From the NCBI GenBank assembly GCA_016283615.1, contig JAEENG010000039.1, positions 1-46,274 of the forward strand: 46,274 nt of DNA, in the 5' to 3' direction. The DNA is from Treponema sp. (GTDB lineage: Bacteria; Spirochaetota; Spirochaetia; Treponematales; Treponemataceae). The position numbers and the translations under genes are program-made. Below the pieces are notes generated by a model. The model made no database searches. It had not been told where the DNA came from and saw only the letters and a list, made by a program, of their open reading frames with translations. This document shows positions 8,358 through 16,964 of the stretch, in pieces (position 1 is the stretch's first letter; each line of letters begins with the position of its first letter).

Positions 8358-8480
8358 AACTTCAGGGCGGGGTGTGATTCCCCACCGGCTGTAAGCGCAA
8401 AAGCGTAAGCCAGCGAGTCGCAGTGCGACATGACACGGTGCAATTCCGTGGCCGACGGTATAGTCCGGATGGAAGAAGTA
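8358..8480 (+). ncRNA. FMN riboswitch (RFN element)
   Basis: The conserved core is recognisable in order: AACTTCAGGGCGGGGTG, ATTCCCCACCGGC, AAGCCAGCGAG, GACACGGTGCAATTCCGTGG, CCGACGGTATAGTCCGGATG and GAAGAAGTAAAC. The closing P1 helix is formed by ACTTC against GAAG. The element controls ribBA-ribH. The 415-nt region 8144-8559 holds two divergent promoters, this aptamer and its terminator, and no protein gene. Confidence 0.95.
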
Positions 8481-8531
8481 AACTTTTCTGACACCGTGTG
8501 TGTCTTCGTTTATTTTTTTTGAATTCAACAG

Positions 8532-8559
8532 GCCCTGTAGTAATACGGGGCTTTTTTTT
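8532..8559 (+). terminator. Riboswitch expression platform: terminator abutting the ribBA start
   Basis: GCCCTGT pairs with ACGGGGC (one G-U) over a 6-nt loop and is followed by eight T residues, after which ATG (8560) begins at once. The only candidate Shine-Dalgarno, GGGG at 8547-8550, is in the 3' arm. Forming the hairpin would therefore both terminate transcription and hide the ribosome-binding site. A smaller GACAC/GTGTC hairpin lies just upstream. Confidence 0.75.
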
Positions 8560-9765
8560 ATGCAGAATTACAATTCAATTCAGGAAGCACTTGAAGATTT
8601 GCGCAGGGGCAGAATTATTCTTGTAAGTGACGACGAAGACCGGGAAAACGAAGGTGACATGATTTGTGCCGCTCAGTTTGCAACTCCCCAGAATCTCAAC
8701 ATCATGGCTTCTTACGGCAAGGGCCTGATCTGTATGCCTGTCAGCCAGGAATATGCCGACAAACTCGGCCTGTATCCGATGGTAACAAAAAATACTGACA
8801 ATCATGAAACTGCTTTTACCGTAAGCATCGATCATAATTCAACCACAACCGGAATCAGCGCATTTGAACGTTCAATCACGGCTCTAAAGTGCGTCGATGA
8901 AAATTCAAGACCGGAAGACTTTAGAAGACCGGGCCACATGTTTCCGCTGATTGCAAAGAAGGGCGGGGTGCTTGTCCGAAACGGCCACACCGAAGCAACC
9001 GTGGACCTCTGCCGTCTGGCAGGCTTAAAGGAAATCGGGCTTTGCTGCGAAATCATGGAAGATGACGGCACGATGATGAAAAAGGACAATCTGTTCAAGC
9101 TTGCAGAAAAATTTGACCTTAAATTCATCACGATTAAGGCGCTCCAGGATTATTGCCGCGTAAATGAAAAACACGTCGTAATGGAAGCAAAAGCAAAACT
9201 TCCGACTGAATATGGTGAATTCGATATTTACGGCTACGTCAACGACATTACGGGCGAACATCACGTTGCCCTCGTAAAAGGCGATCTTGGTGACGGAGAA
9301 AACGTTCTGTGCCGTGTTCACAGCGAATGTTTGACCGGCGACGTTTTTGGAAGCTGCAGGTGTGACTGCGGGCCTCAGCTTCAGGCAGCACTCAGGCGCG
9401 TAGAATCAGAAGGGCGCGGCGTCATTCTGTATATGCGTCAGGAAGGCCGCGGAATCGGTCTTATCAATAAGCTCAAGGCGTATAAACTTCAGGAAGAGGG
9501 GCTGGATACCGTGGATGCAAATATCAGGCTCGGTTTTGCACCGGACCTCCGCGAATACTGGATCGGGGCCCAGATTCTGCGCGATCTTGGACTTAAGTCA
9601 CTGCGCCTTTTGACCAATAATCCGGACAAGGTTTACGGGCTTGACGGCTTTGGACTTAAAGTTACCCGTCGCGAACCAATCGAAATCCCAAGCCAGCAGT
9701 TTGACGCGTTTTATCTTAGGACCAAACGCGACCGCATGGGGCACATTTTTACAGAAAAATTATAG
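8560..9765 (+). CDS. ribBA: Bifunctional DHBP synthase / GTP cyclohydrolase II
   Basis: Supplies both precursors of riboflavin: 3,4-dihydroxy-2-butanone 4-phosphate from ribulose 5-phosphate, and the pyrimidine from GTP. At 401 residues it is a normal fused RibBA. The N-terminal domain has [10 protein letters not shown] (24-33), [10 protein letters not shown] and GHTEATVDL (142-150). The C-terminal domain has the GTP cyclohydrolase zinc ligands Cys257, Cys268 and Cys270 and the [10 protein letters not shown] motif, so both activities look intact. A GTG at 8500 is in frame, but it would start inside the terminator and has no ribosome-binding site, so ATG at 8560 is preferred. It is under the FMN riboswitch. 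Confidence 0.95.
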   Translation: MQNYNSIQEALEDLRRGRIILVSDDEDRENEGDMICAAQFATPQNLNIMASYGKGLICMPVSQEYADKLGLYPMVTKNTDNHETAFTVSIDHNSTTTGISAFERSITALKCVDENSRPEDFRRPGHMFPLIAKKGGVLVRNGHTEATVDLCRLAGLKEIGLCCEIMEDDGTMMKKDNLFKLAEKFDLKFITIKALQDYCRVNEKHVVMEAKAKLPTEYGEFDIYGYVNDITGEHHVALVKGDLGDGENVLCRVHSECLTGDVFGSCRCDCGPQLQAALRRVESEGRGVILYMRQEGRGIGLINKLKAYKLQEEGLDTVDANIRLGFAPDLREYWIGAQILRDLGLKSLRLLTNNPDKVYGLDGFGLKVTRREPIEIPSQQFDAFYLRTKRDRMGHIFTEKL

Positions 9766-9785
9766 GACTTTATAAGGAGGCATAT

Positions 9786-10250
9786 ATGAATAAAATTGAA
9801 GGAAAACTGGTTGCTAAAGACGGCATGCGTGTTGCAATTGTTGCAAGCCGCTTTAACGAAATCATTGTAAACAAGCTTCTTGGCGGCGCCGTGGACGGTC
9901 TTGTGCGCCACGGAGTTGAAGAAGACAATATCACAAGCATCTGGGTTCCGGGCGCTTTTGAAATCCCGCTCATCTGCGACCGTCTTGCGGCAAGCAAAAA
10001 GTACGACGCTGTTATTGCTGTTGGTGCCGTTATCCGCGGTTCAACAACTCACTACGACTATGTTTGTGCCGAAGTAAGCAAGGGCGTGGCTCAGGCTTCC
10101 CTTAAAAACGGGGTTCCTGTTCTGTTCGGCGTTATCACAACAGAAAACATCGAACAGGCTATCGAACGCGCAGGTTCAAAAGCCGGCAACAAGGGCTATG
10201 ACTGTGCTCTCGGTGCCATCGAAATGGCAAACCTCATGGCACAAATTTAA
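9786..10250 (+). CDS. ribH: 6,7-dimethyl-8-ribityllumazine synthase
   Basis: Condenses the two precursors to lumazine, the penultimate riboflavin step, normally in an icosahedral or pentameric shell. The 154 residues include SRFN with the ring-stacking Phe23, WVPGAFEIP, and [14 protein letters not shown] with the general-acid His89. It follows ribBA by 20 nt behind a strong AAGGAGG site. No ribD or ribE lies in this transcript, so the remaining steps must be encoded elsewhere. Confidence 0.96.
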   Translation: MNKIEGKLVAKDGMRVAIVASRFNEIIVNKLLGGAVDGLVRHGVEEDNITSIWVPGAFEIPLICDRLAASKKYDAVIAVGAVIRGSTTHYDYVCAEVSKGVAQASLKNGVPVLFGVITTENIEQAIERAGSKAGNKGYDCALGAIEMANLMAQI

Positions 10251-10267
10251 GTTTTTTGCAGAATGTA

Positions 10268-10296
10268 TTGACCTGCTGCAAAGTTATATATAAAAT
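10268..10296 (+). promoter_or_regulatory. Promoter of the LysR regulator gene
   Basis: TTGACC (10268-10273), 17-nt spacer, TAAAAT (10291-10296). The predicted start is near 10303, the first base of the LysR-box at 10303-10323. Confidence 0.65.
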
Positions 10297-10302
10297 TGTA
10301 AT

Positions 10303-10323
10303 AACCTATTGACTAGGTAGGTA
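10303..10323 (+). promoter_or_regulatory. LysR-box 1 (lysR promoter and ribosome-binding region)
   Basis: Half-sites AACCTA and TAGGTA separated by 9 nt, containing the T-N11-A pattern of LysR operators. It spans the predicted transcription start and the AGG-rich ribosome-binding stretch and ends 3 nt before the ATG, so binding should block the regulator's own expression. Confidence 0.7.
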
Positions 10324-10326
10324 AAT

Positions 10327-11247
10327 ATGACTTTACAGCAGATAAGATACGTTATTGGCGTCCAGCAGGCCGGTTCCTTTAATCAGGCCTCTAAAAAACT
10401 GTATATTTCTCAACCGTCGTTAACCAGCGCAGTTCATGAACTTGAATATGAACTGGGCTTTCCGATCTTTAACCGTAATCCCCGGGGAATCACCGTTACA
10501 AAACGCGGAAGTGAATTTCTTGAGGATGCTAAAAGACTCTACACACAGTATCAGATTCTCCTGGAAAATTACACTGAAAAAGAAAAAAAGACTTTTAGCG
10601 TTTCTACCTTGTATTATGCTTTTGCCCGTCGTGCTTTTGTAGAAATTGTTCATAAATTCGGTAATGAGGAATTTGACTTTTCTTTCCGCGAGATGAAGGC
10701 TGAAGAAGTGATTAACGATGTTGCCGAAAGAAAAAGTGATATTGGAATTCTTTATTTGAGCGACGCAAACCGTGCTGAACTTTTAAAAAAGTTTGAAAGT
10801 AATAATATTGAATTCAATCATCTGACCGAATGCAACGCCTTTGTTTATCTGCACAAAAATCATCCTTTGGCCGAGCAGGAAAGTATCAGCCTTGATGAAC
10901 TGGCTGAGTACCAATTTGTTACTTACGATAAAGATGATCTTGCTGCTTTTTTTAGTCCTGAACTCCTTAAACGTCGTGAACTCAGGCAGGCGATTACGGC
11001 TGTTGACCGTTCTACTGTTCTAAACCTCTTAAAAGCCCTGAACGGTTACACTTTTTTGACCGGCATCCTGGGCGAAGAGGCGGAAGGAGATTATATTCTC
11101 CTGCCGCTGCGTTCTCAGGGACAAGATGATTTACGCACTTTTGAACTTGGATATATCACTCTCAAAGGTGCCAGACGAGATAATATTTTTCTGACTTTTA
11201 TCGATTATATTCGCCGCATTCTTAACATTGCAGGCTTCTCATGCTGA
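10327..11247 (+). CDS. LysR-family transcriptional regulator of the nitrogenase-like cluster
   Basis: A 306-residue LysR regulator. The winged HTH occupies residues 1-60 (AGSFNQASKKLYISQPSLTSAV, then FNRNPRG and KRG), followed by the linker helix. A periplasmic-binding-protein-like effector domain runs from about 90, with DIGILYLSD, VYLHKNHPLA and TFLTGILGE. It stands immediately upstream of the transport genes, in the same direction. Its own promoter and those of the transport operon, nifH and nifB all carry the same palindrome, so it is the obvious controller. The effector is unknown; a sulfur metabolite is plausible given the neighbours. The closest LysR subgroup cannot be named from sequence alone. 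Confidence 0.9.
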   Translation: MTLQQIRYVIGVQQAGSFNQASKKLYISQPSLTSAVHELEYELGFPIFNRNPRGITVTKRGSEFLEDAKRLYTQYQILLENYTEKEKKTFSVSTLYYAFARRAFVEIVHKFGNEEFDFSFREMKAEEVINDVAERKSDIGILYLSDANRAELLKKFESNNIEFNHLTECNAFVYLHKNHPLAEQESISLDELAEYQFVTYDKDDLAAFFSPELLKRRELRQAITAVDRSTVLNLLKALNGYTFLTGILGEEAEGDYILLPLRSQGQDDLRTFELGYITLKGARRDNIFLTFIDYIRRILNIAGFSC

Positions 11248-11291
11248 TTTGACCTTATAGTCTTTTTCTATAACAGTATAAAAAATAAATA

Positions 11292-11321
11292 TTAGAAAAA
11301 AAATGATAAACCTTGTATAAC
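11292..11321 (+). promoter_or_regulatory. Candidate promoter of the transport operon
   Basis: TTAGAA (11292-11297), 18-nt spacer, TATAAC (11316-11321). The -10 overlaps LysR-box 2. This is a moderate match to consensus. Confidence 0.45.
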
Positions 11322-11339
11322 ATACTATGTTAGTAGGTT
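11319..11339 (+). promoter_or_regulatory. LysR-box 2 (transport operon promoter)
   Basis: Half-sites AACATA and TAGGTT separated by 9 nt: the same 6-9-6 geometry as the other copies, with one changed base in the left arm. It covers the predicted -10 and start of transcription. Confidence 0.65.
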
Positions 11340-11375
11340 AAACCATGGAACTTAACCTGCGTGCCGGGGGTTATC

Positions 11376-12338
11376 ATGTTAGAAAAACTAAAAGAGTCAT
11401 ACAAAACTCTATTGCCATCATCTGGAATTTTGATAGCGGCTTTTTTGGATTTTCTGATTCAAGATAGCCCTCAGCATCCTCTTCCTGGTAAACAGTATTT
11501 TATTATCGTTCTTTTTATTCTTCTTGGAGTTTCTTTGATATTCTGGACGCTTTCTTTGTTCAACAGGAAGCTTAAGGAAGCATATTCTGAAAAGGGGCCG
11601 TTCCTTTTTGCCGCTGCTATCTTCCTTTCTGTGTTAAACATCATTACTGCGAAATTTGCTCTTTTGCCTGTAATCTTCTTTCCGAGTTTTGACAATATTC
11701 TTGCGGTATTTATTGAACAGACTTTGCTGCTCTTAAAGTGTATCGGGTTTTCCTTCCGTCTTTTGATTCTGGGAGTTATTTTTGGAACCATTGCCGGTTT
11801 TATTACCGGAGTTTTTCTTGGATTTTCTAAAAAAGTTTATTACTGGATTAATCCTTATATCAAACTGATTGGTCCTATTCCTGCAACTGCATGGATTCCG
11901 CTCGTGCTTACCGTGTTTCCGACTCCGTTTGGGGCAAGTGTATTCATCATCGGTCTTGCAGTGTGGTTTCCGGTTCAGCTTATGACAAGTTCAGGAATTC
12001 AAAACACTTCAAAAGTTTTTTTTGAAGTAGGCAAAACTCTCGGGGCAGGAACCTGCTATCAGATTGTAAGAATTGCAGTTCCGGCGTCGCTGCCAAATAT
12101 TTTTCAGGGCGTGTTCAACGGGATTTGTGCGGCGTTTATTGCGCTCATGACGGCAGAAATGTTTGGTGCAAAATATGGAATCGGCTGGTACATAAGTTAT
12201 CAGAAAGCGATGATGCTGTATTCAGGCGTGTATGCGGGACTTCTGATGATTGCAGTTTTTTGTACTGTGATTCTGACCGCTCTGTTTTCAATAAGAAAGA
12301 AACTTCTTGGATGGCAGAAAGGTCTCATCAAGTGGTAA
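11376..12338 (+). CDS. ABC transporter permease, SsuC/TauC-like
   Basis: Inner-membrane subunit of an importer. An in-frame GTG exists at 11361, but the ATG at 11376 (320 residues) is preceded by GGGGG at good spacing and is preferred. The N-terminal third has extra hydrophobic segments (about 15-32, 44-62 and 75-100). The binding-protein-dependent permease domain follows from about 115, with the EAA-type cytoplasmic loop EVGKTLGAGTCYQIVRIAVP that contacts the ATPase, then PNIFQGV and closing membrane helices. It forms an operon with the binding lipoprotein and the FtsX-type gene. No ATP-binding subunit is encoded in the cluster. The permease type fits sulfonate, nitrate or thiamine-precursor importers; the substrate is not determined. 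Confidence 0.85.
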   Translation: MLEKLKESYKTLLPSSGILIAAFLDFLIQDSPQHPLPGKQYFIIVLFILLGVSLIFWTLSLFNRKLKEAYSEKGPFLFAAAIFLSVLNIITAKFALLPVIFFPSFDNILAVFIEQTLLLLKCIGFSFRLLILGVIFGTIAGFITGVFLGFSKKVYYWINPYIKLIGPIPATAWIPLVLTVFPTPFGASVFIIGLAVWFPVQLMTSSGIQNTSKVFFEVGKTLGAGTCYQIVRIAVPASLPNIFQGVFNGICAAFIALMTAEMFGAKYGIGWYISYQKAMMLYSGVYAGLLMIAVFCTVILTALFSIRKKLLGWQKGLIKW

Positions 12339-12354
12339 TTCAATTAAAAATAAT

Positions 12355-12370
12355 CCCTGCATAGGCGGGG
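12355..12370 (+). other. Intercistronic hairpin between permease and binding-protein genes
   Basis: CCCTGC pairs with GCGGGG (one wobble) around ATAG. It is followed by A residues, not T, so it is more likely an mRNA-stability or processing element than a terminator. Confidence 0.4.
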
Positions 12371-12392
12371 TAAAAAAAACTTTGGAGGATGT

Positions 12393-13469
12393 ATGAAAAA
12401 ATCCATTATCGTATTTGCAGCGGTTTTAACCGTAACTGCCCTTGCTTTTACGGGCTGCAATAAAAAGAATAAAGCTTCGGCTGATGGTCAGAAAGTTGTA
12501 AGAATCAACTTTTCTACAGGTAGTCTCTGCCATGCACCTGTTCACGTTGCTATGGTAAACGGTCTGTTTGACGAAGAACTCGGCAAAATCGGACAGAAGG
12601 CCGAGTATGTACAGGTTGTTGAAGGCGGAGCAACTCTTGCCGAAATGATTGGTTCTGGCAATGTGGATGCCGGCTATGGTCTTTATGCCACACAGCTCCA
12701 GGCAATCGAAAACGGTCTTCCGATTACCTATACTTCAGGAATCCATATCGGTTGTACAAAGTATTATGTCCGAAAAGACAGCCCGATTAAATCCGTAGCT
12801 GATCTGCGCGGTAAAAAAATCGGTGTTCCGGGGCTTGCAGACAGCGCTGTTATGAACTTAAAACGAAAGCTTATGGACGTTGGAATTGGAGTTACCGCTG
12901 ATAATAACGAAGTTGAATTTTTAGCATATGCTTCTTCTGACCTTGCCATCGCGCTCAACAACGGGGCAGTGGACGTAATCGGCGCTCATGATCCGATTGC
13001 TACAAAGGGCGAACTTGCATACGGCTTTAGAAAAATCCTTGATACGGGCACTGATGAAAAATTCAGGAATGAATATTGCTGCCAGCAGTTTGTAACTCAC
13101 AAACTTCTTACAGAAAATCCGGCCGGGGCTGCTGCCGTTACAAGAGCGCTCCAGAAGGCGTCCGCATTTGTAGAAGCAGAACCGCGCCTCGTAGCCCAGC
13201 TTCAGATAGAAAACAATCTTGTTGCAGGCGACCTTGATTTTAACGCTGCCCTCCTGGACGAACTGAACTTCCAGCCGAGTCGCTCGCTTGGAAAAAAGAC
13301 TTTTGATAATGCTGCACGCCAGCTCCAGGAAGCCGGTATTCTGAAAGCAAGCACAAATATAGAAAAATATATCGAAACAGCCTATATCGAACTTTTTGGA
13401 GTTCCGGACGGTTATGTTTACGATAAAGAAACTAAAACATATAAAGAATTGAATGGTTCGAGAATTTAA
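12393..13469 (+). CDS. Solute-binding lipoprotein, SsuA/TauA/NMT1-like
   Basis: Periplasmic substrate receptor for the importer. The signal peptide ends in the lipobox FTGC (Cys22). The 358-residue protein has the type-II binding fold seen in alkanesulfonate and taurine receptors: FSTGSLCHAPVHVA, LAEMIGSGNVDAGYG, ADLRGKKIGVPG, and DLAIALNNGAVDVIGAHDP. The mature part holds four cysteines, unusual for this family: Cys46, Cys121 and the adjacent pair Cys229-Cys230. They might bind a thiol or metal, or form disulfides. It is translated from TTGGAGG 54 nt after the permease. Genetic linkage to C-S lyase and cysteine synthase suggests an organosulfur ligand, but this is inference. Confidence 0.85.
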   Translation: MKKSIIVFAAVLTVTALAFTGCNKKNKASADGQKVVRINFSTGSLCHAPVHVAMVNGLFDEELGKIGQKAEYVQVVEGGATLAEMIGSGNVDAGYGLYATQLQAIENGLPITYTSGIHIGCTKYYVRKDSPIKSVADLRGKKIGVPGLADSAVMNLKRKLMDVGIGVTADNNEVEFLAYASSDLAIALNNGAVDVIGAHDPIATKGELAYGFRKILDTGTDEKFRNEYCCQQFVTHKLLTENPAGAAAVTRALQKASAFVEAEPRLVAQLQIENNLVAGDLDFNAALLDELNFQPSRSLGKKTFDNAARQLQEAGILKASTNIEKYIETAYIELFGVPDGYVYDKETKTYKELNGSRI

Positions 13470-13471
13470 AA

Positions 13472-14662
13472 ATGAATAATACGCTTACGATTAAGACGAT
13501 TGCAATTAAAAACCTGACTCAAAGAAAATACAGAACTGCATTGTTACTGTCCCTGATCGGACTGTCAGCGGCAATTCTGTTTACGGTTCTCATCCTTGTA
13601 ACAAGCCTGTTTCTGGGGATTAAAAGCGTGGAAGAAAGGCTCGGTGCAGATCTGCTGGTTGTTCCTGAAGGATACGAAAACCAGGTTCAGGCCGTAATAA
13701 TGAGCGGGCAGCCTAATTATTTTTACATGGATAAAGAGGTTGAACAGATTGTAGCGTCCGTAAGCGGGGTTGCAGCCGTTTCATCTCAATTCTATTTAAC
13801 CAGTCTGAGTGAGTCGTGCTGCGACTTTCCAATTCAATTAATCGGCTTTGACAGCGATTCTGACTTTGTTGTTAAAAGCTGGACAGGTAAAAATATCAAA
13901 AATACTGAAGGGGTATTGTTTGCCGGTGCCGGTGTTCCTATTGAAAACGAGTGTGTACGTTTTTTTGGACAATCTCATCAGGTATCCTCCATACTTGCAA
14001 AAACCGGATCCGGAATGGATTATGCCGTGTATACCGACAAGCAGACCCTTCAGTCTATTTTTGAAGACGCCAGGGCTAAAGGCTTTGCCTTTATCTCTGA
14101 CGGCGATGTTAATTCAAAAATAAGTACTGTCCTTGTTAAGCTGGATGAGGGCGCAAAAATTGATTCGACCATATTGAAGATTAAAATGGCTGTTCCTGGT
14201 GTAAAAGTTATTGAAAGCGACAGAATGTTAAAAAACAACGGTAAAACGCTTTCGGGCCTCCTGACTTTTTTGTACGCTCTGGTCGCTGTCTTTATGGTTG
14301 TGACAATCTTTACGCTTGCCTTTGTATTCAGCCTGTCTATTAACGAGCGCTTAAAGGAGTTTTCGATTTTGAGGACTCTTGGCGCAACCCGCAAAAAACT
14401 TTCCGCAATTGTCGTCCTGGAAGCCGTAAGCCTCGGTTCTGCAGGCGGCCTTGCAGGTATAATTCTTTCTTCGCTGATTGTGTTTCCGTTTAACGCTCTG
14501 ATTGCACAGAATATTTCGCTGCCGTTCATTGTTCCACAGGCAGAGATTATCGCTGTGTATGCAGTGATAACCTTTGTCGTGGCTGTTTTATCGAGCGTGC
14601 TTGCTTCGCTTAAGGGTGCGGTCAGGATTGCAGGATTTGAACCTTACGAATCAATTAAATAG
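13472..14662 (+). CDS. FtsX-family (MacB-type) membrane permease
   Basis: A 396-residue membrane protein with the MacB/FtsX architecture. The first helix is at about 24-48, followed by a periplasmic domain (about 50-260) and three C-terminal helices (about 264-290, 312-335, 358-386), with the cytoplasmic coupling motif LKEFSILRTLGATRKKL after the second helix. The periplasmic domain contains Cys116-Cys117 (SESCCDFPIQLIGFD). Such proteins work with a LolD/MacB-type ATPase, which is missing here. It begins 2 nt after the binding-protein stop, so the two are coupled. It ends tail-to-tail with the C-S lyase gene, overlapping by 8 nt. Its role, import partner or exporter, is unclear. Confidence 0.85.
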   Translation: MNNTLTIKTIAIKNLTQRKYRTALLLSLIGLSAAILFTVLILVTSLFLGIKSVEERLGADLLVVPEGYENQVQAVIMSGQPNYFYMDKEVEQIVASVSGVAAVSSQFYLTSLSESCCDFPIQLIGFDSDSDFVVKSWTGKNIKNTEGVLFAGAGVPIENECVRFFGQSHQVSSILAKTGSGMDYAVYTDKQTLQSIFEDARAKGFAFISDGDVNSKISTVLVKLDEGAKIDSTILKIKMAVPGVKVIESDRMLKNNGKTLSGLLTFLYALVAVFMVVTIFTLAFVFSLSINERLKEFSILRTLGATRKKLSAIVVLEAVSLGSAGGLAGIILSSLIVFPFNALIAQNISLPFIVPQAEIIAVYAVITFVVAVLSSVLASLKGAVRIAGFEPYESIK

Positions 14663-15830
14663 AATCCAGTGCGTTTTTAATTCTGTTGAGCGCTTCTTCC
14701 AGTAATGGTCTTGGAGTTGCGATGTTGATACGCTGGTATCCTTCGCCTTCAAGACCAAACATTGTTCCTCTGTCGAGCCAGACTTTGGCCTTGTTTACAA
14801 TCAGATCATCAAGTTCGCTGTCGCTCAGTCCGTATTCATTAAAATTGAGCCAGATGAGATAAGTTCCTTCCGGTTCGATTAAATGAACTTTTGGAAGGTT
14901 TGTGGCAAGATAATCGCGTAAAAAATCAAGATTGTTTTTGAGATGCTGTTTTAATTCAACCAGCCATTCAAGTCCGTTTTCGTAGGCGCTCTGAGTTGCT
15001 GTAAAGCCCATCAGGCTCGGCTCGTCATAACCTGTTTTTTCACGCTCGTCGCTGAACTTCTTTTTGAGGGCAGGGTTTTTGATAAAACATGTAGAAAACT
15101 GAAGGCCTGCAAGGTTAAAGGTTTTGCTTGCAGAAGTTGCAATAATGCTCATCCATGCAGCTTCTTCGCTTATGTTTGAATAAACCGTATGCTCGTGTCC
15201 TTCAAATACAAAGTCGTTGTGAATTTCATCAGAAAAAACGATTACATTGTGGCGCAGACAAATCTCGCTGATGCGTTCAAGTTCTGCGCGTGTCCAGACG
15301 CGGCCAACCGGATTGTGCGGGCTGCATAGAATAAAAAGCTTTACATCGTTATCCGCGATTTTCTGTTCAAAATCCTTAAAATCGATTTCCCACTTTCCGT
15401 CTTTTTCGTAGAGGCTTGAAGTTACGAGATTGCGGTTGTTGAATTCAATCATGTTTTTAAACGGATAATACACCGGGGTCTGGATCAGAATTGATTCGCC
15501 TTCTTTTGTAAATGCCTTGATTGCACAGGCAATTGCAAAAACAACGCCCGGTGTGGTGACTATCCATCTTCTGTCGGCCTCATAGTTGTGCTCGCGTTTC
15601 TGCCAGTTGATTATACTGTCGTAAAACTCTTTGCCAGGAACCGAGTAGCCGAAGATTCCGTGGTCAACTCTTGCACGGAGTGAGTCAATGATGCACGGGG
15701 CGGTCGGAAAATCCATGTCGGCAACCCACAGGCTCAAAACGTCGGCCGGTTTACCGCGCTGAACGGCAAGGTCGTATTTTATTGAATTGGTACCGTGGCG
15801 GTCTGTGATTTTATTAAAGTCGAATTTCAT
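14655..15830 (-). CDS. MalY/PatB-type pyridoxal-phosphate C-S beta-lyase
   Basis: Probable cystathionine beta-lyase or related cysteine-S-conjugate lyase releasing a thiol, pyruvate and ammonia. The 391-residue product has family motifs LWVADMDFPTAP, IFGYSVPG, TPGVVFAI, CSPHNPVGRVW, FSDEIHNDF, and SASKTFNLAGLQ with the PLP lysine Lys236. The frame is open 16 codons farther upstream, but ATG at 15830 has a GAGGAGG site and gives the normal N-terminus. It lies 66 nt downstream of nifH in the same direction, so both are expressed from the LysR-box-controlled nifH promoter. Whether the true substrate is cystathionine or another thioether cannot be read from sequence. Confidence 0.88.
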   Translation of the reverse strand: MKFDFNKITDRHGTNSIKYDLAVQRGKPADVLSLWVADMDFPTAPCIIDSLRARVDHGIFGYSVPGKEFYDSIINWQKREHNYEADRRWIVTTPGVVFAIACAIKAFTKEGESILIQTPVYYPFKNMIEFNNRNLVTSSLYEKDGKWEIDFKDFEQKIADNDVKLFILCSPHNPVGRVWTRAELERISEICLRHNVIVFSDEIHNDFVFEGHEHTVYSNISEEAAWMSIIATSASKTFNLAGLQFSTCFIKNPALKKKFSDEREKTGYDEPSLMGFTATQSAYENGLEWLVELKQHLKNNLDFLRDYLATNLPKVHLIEPEGTYLIWLNFNEYGLSDSELDDLIVNKAKVWLDRGTMFGLEGEGYQRINIATPRPLLEEALNRIKNALDSI

Positions 15831-15853
15831 GGATTTCCTCCTCAGGATGGGCT

Positions 15854-15879
15854 TGTGTGCAGTTTTTGTACTGCACACA
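15854..15879 (-). other. Perfect hairpin between nifH-like and lyase genes
   Basis: A 10-bp perfect stem, TGTGTGCAGT against ACTGCACACA, with a 6-nt loop lies in the 66-nt nifH-lyase spacer. On the transcribed strand no T-tract follows. It resembles the post-nifH hairpins of nif operons that protect the nifH mRNA and set unequal expression; here that role is inferred. Confidence 0.6.
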
Positions 15880-15896
15880 TTTTATATAATTGCGGG

Positions 15897-16757
<861 letters not shown>

Positions 16758-16780
16758 CTATATTGATAATTGAATTTATA

Positions 16781-16801
16781 AACCTACTAAATTGATAGGT
16801 A
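16781..16801 (-). promoter_or_regulatory. LysR-box 3 (downstream of the nifH start of transcription)
   Basis: AACCTA and TAGGTA separated by 9 nt. It covers about +1 to +20 of the predicted nifH transcript, a roadblock or repression position. Confidence 0.7.
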
Positions 16802-16806
16802 GTGGT

Positions 16807-16835
16807 ATTATTACGAGATTAACCTACTGTGTCAA
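16807..16835 (-). promoter_or_regulatory. nifH-lyase promoter
   Basis: On the minus strand: perfect TTGACA (16835-16830), 17-nt spacer, AATAAT (16812-16807). The predicted start is near 16800. The -35 lies inside LysR-box 4. Confidence 0.65.
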
Positions 16836-16841
16836 TAGGTT
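16821..16841 (-). promoter_or_regulatory. LysR-box 4 (over the nifH -35)
   Basis: A perfect palindrome, AACCTA-N9-TAGGTT, whose centre contains the nifH -35 hexamer. Its centre is 40 nt from box 3. Confidence 0.75.
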
Positions 16842-16856
16842 ATATATTTTTTATAT

Positions 16857-16877
16857 ACCCTATTGACGGGTCAGGTT
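16857..16877 (+). promoter_or_regulatory. LysR-box 5 (over the nifB -35)
   Basis: ACCCTA and CAGGTT separated by 9 nt, the weakest copy, containing the -35 hexamer TTGACG of the nifB promoter. Confidence 0.6.
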
Positions 16878-16892
16878 AATGATTAGTATCAT
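16863..16892 (+). promoter_or_regulatory. nifB-X-K-D-cysK promoter
   Basis: TTGACG (16863-16868), 18-nt spacer, TATCAT (16887-16892). The predicted start is near 16899, just before LysR-box 6. The arrangement mirrors the nifH side, with one box on the -35 and one after +1. Confidence 0.6.
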
Positions 16893-16906
16893 CGTTTTGT
16901 TAAAAT

Positions 16907-16927
16907 AACCTACTAAAACGATAGGTT
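16907..16927 (+). promoter_or_regulatory. LysR-box 6 (downstream of the nifB start of transcription)
   Basis: A perfect palindrome, AACCTA-N9-TAGGTT, 38 nt before the nifB ATG. Confidence 0.75.
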
Positions 16928-16964
16928 AAAATAATTACTTCATATTCTTGCAGAGGTACACACA

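Noticed and set aside
10255..10282. Terminator after ribH (TTTGCAG/CTGCAAA)
   Set aside because: It has a 14-nt loop, no trailing T-tract, and overlaps the lysR promoter; probably fortuitous.
14655..15878. Longer start for the C-S lyase
   Set aside because: The 16 extra codons lie across the intergenic hairpin and lack a ribosome-binding site; the internal ATG at 15830 has GAGGAGG.
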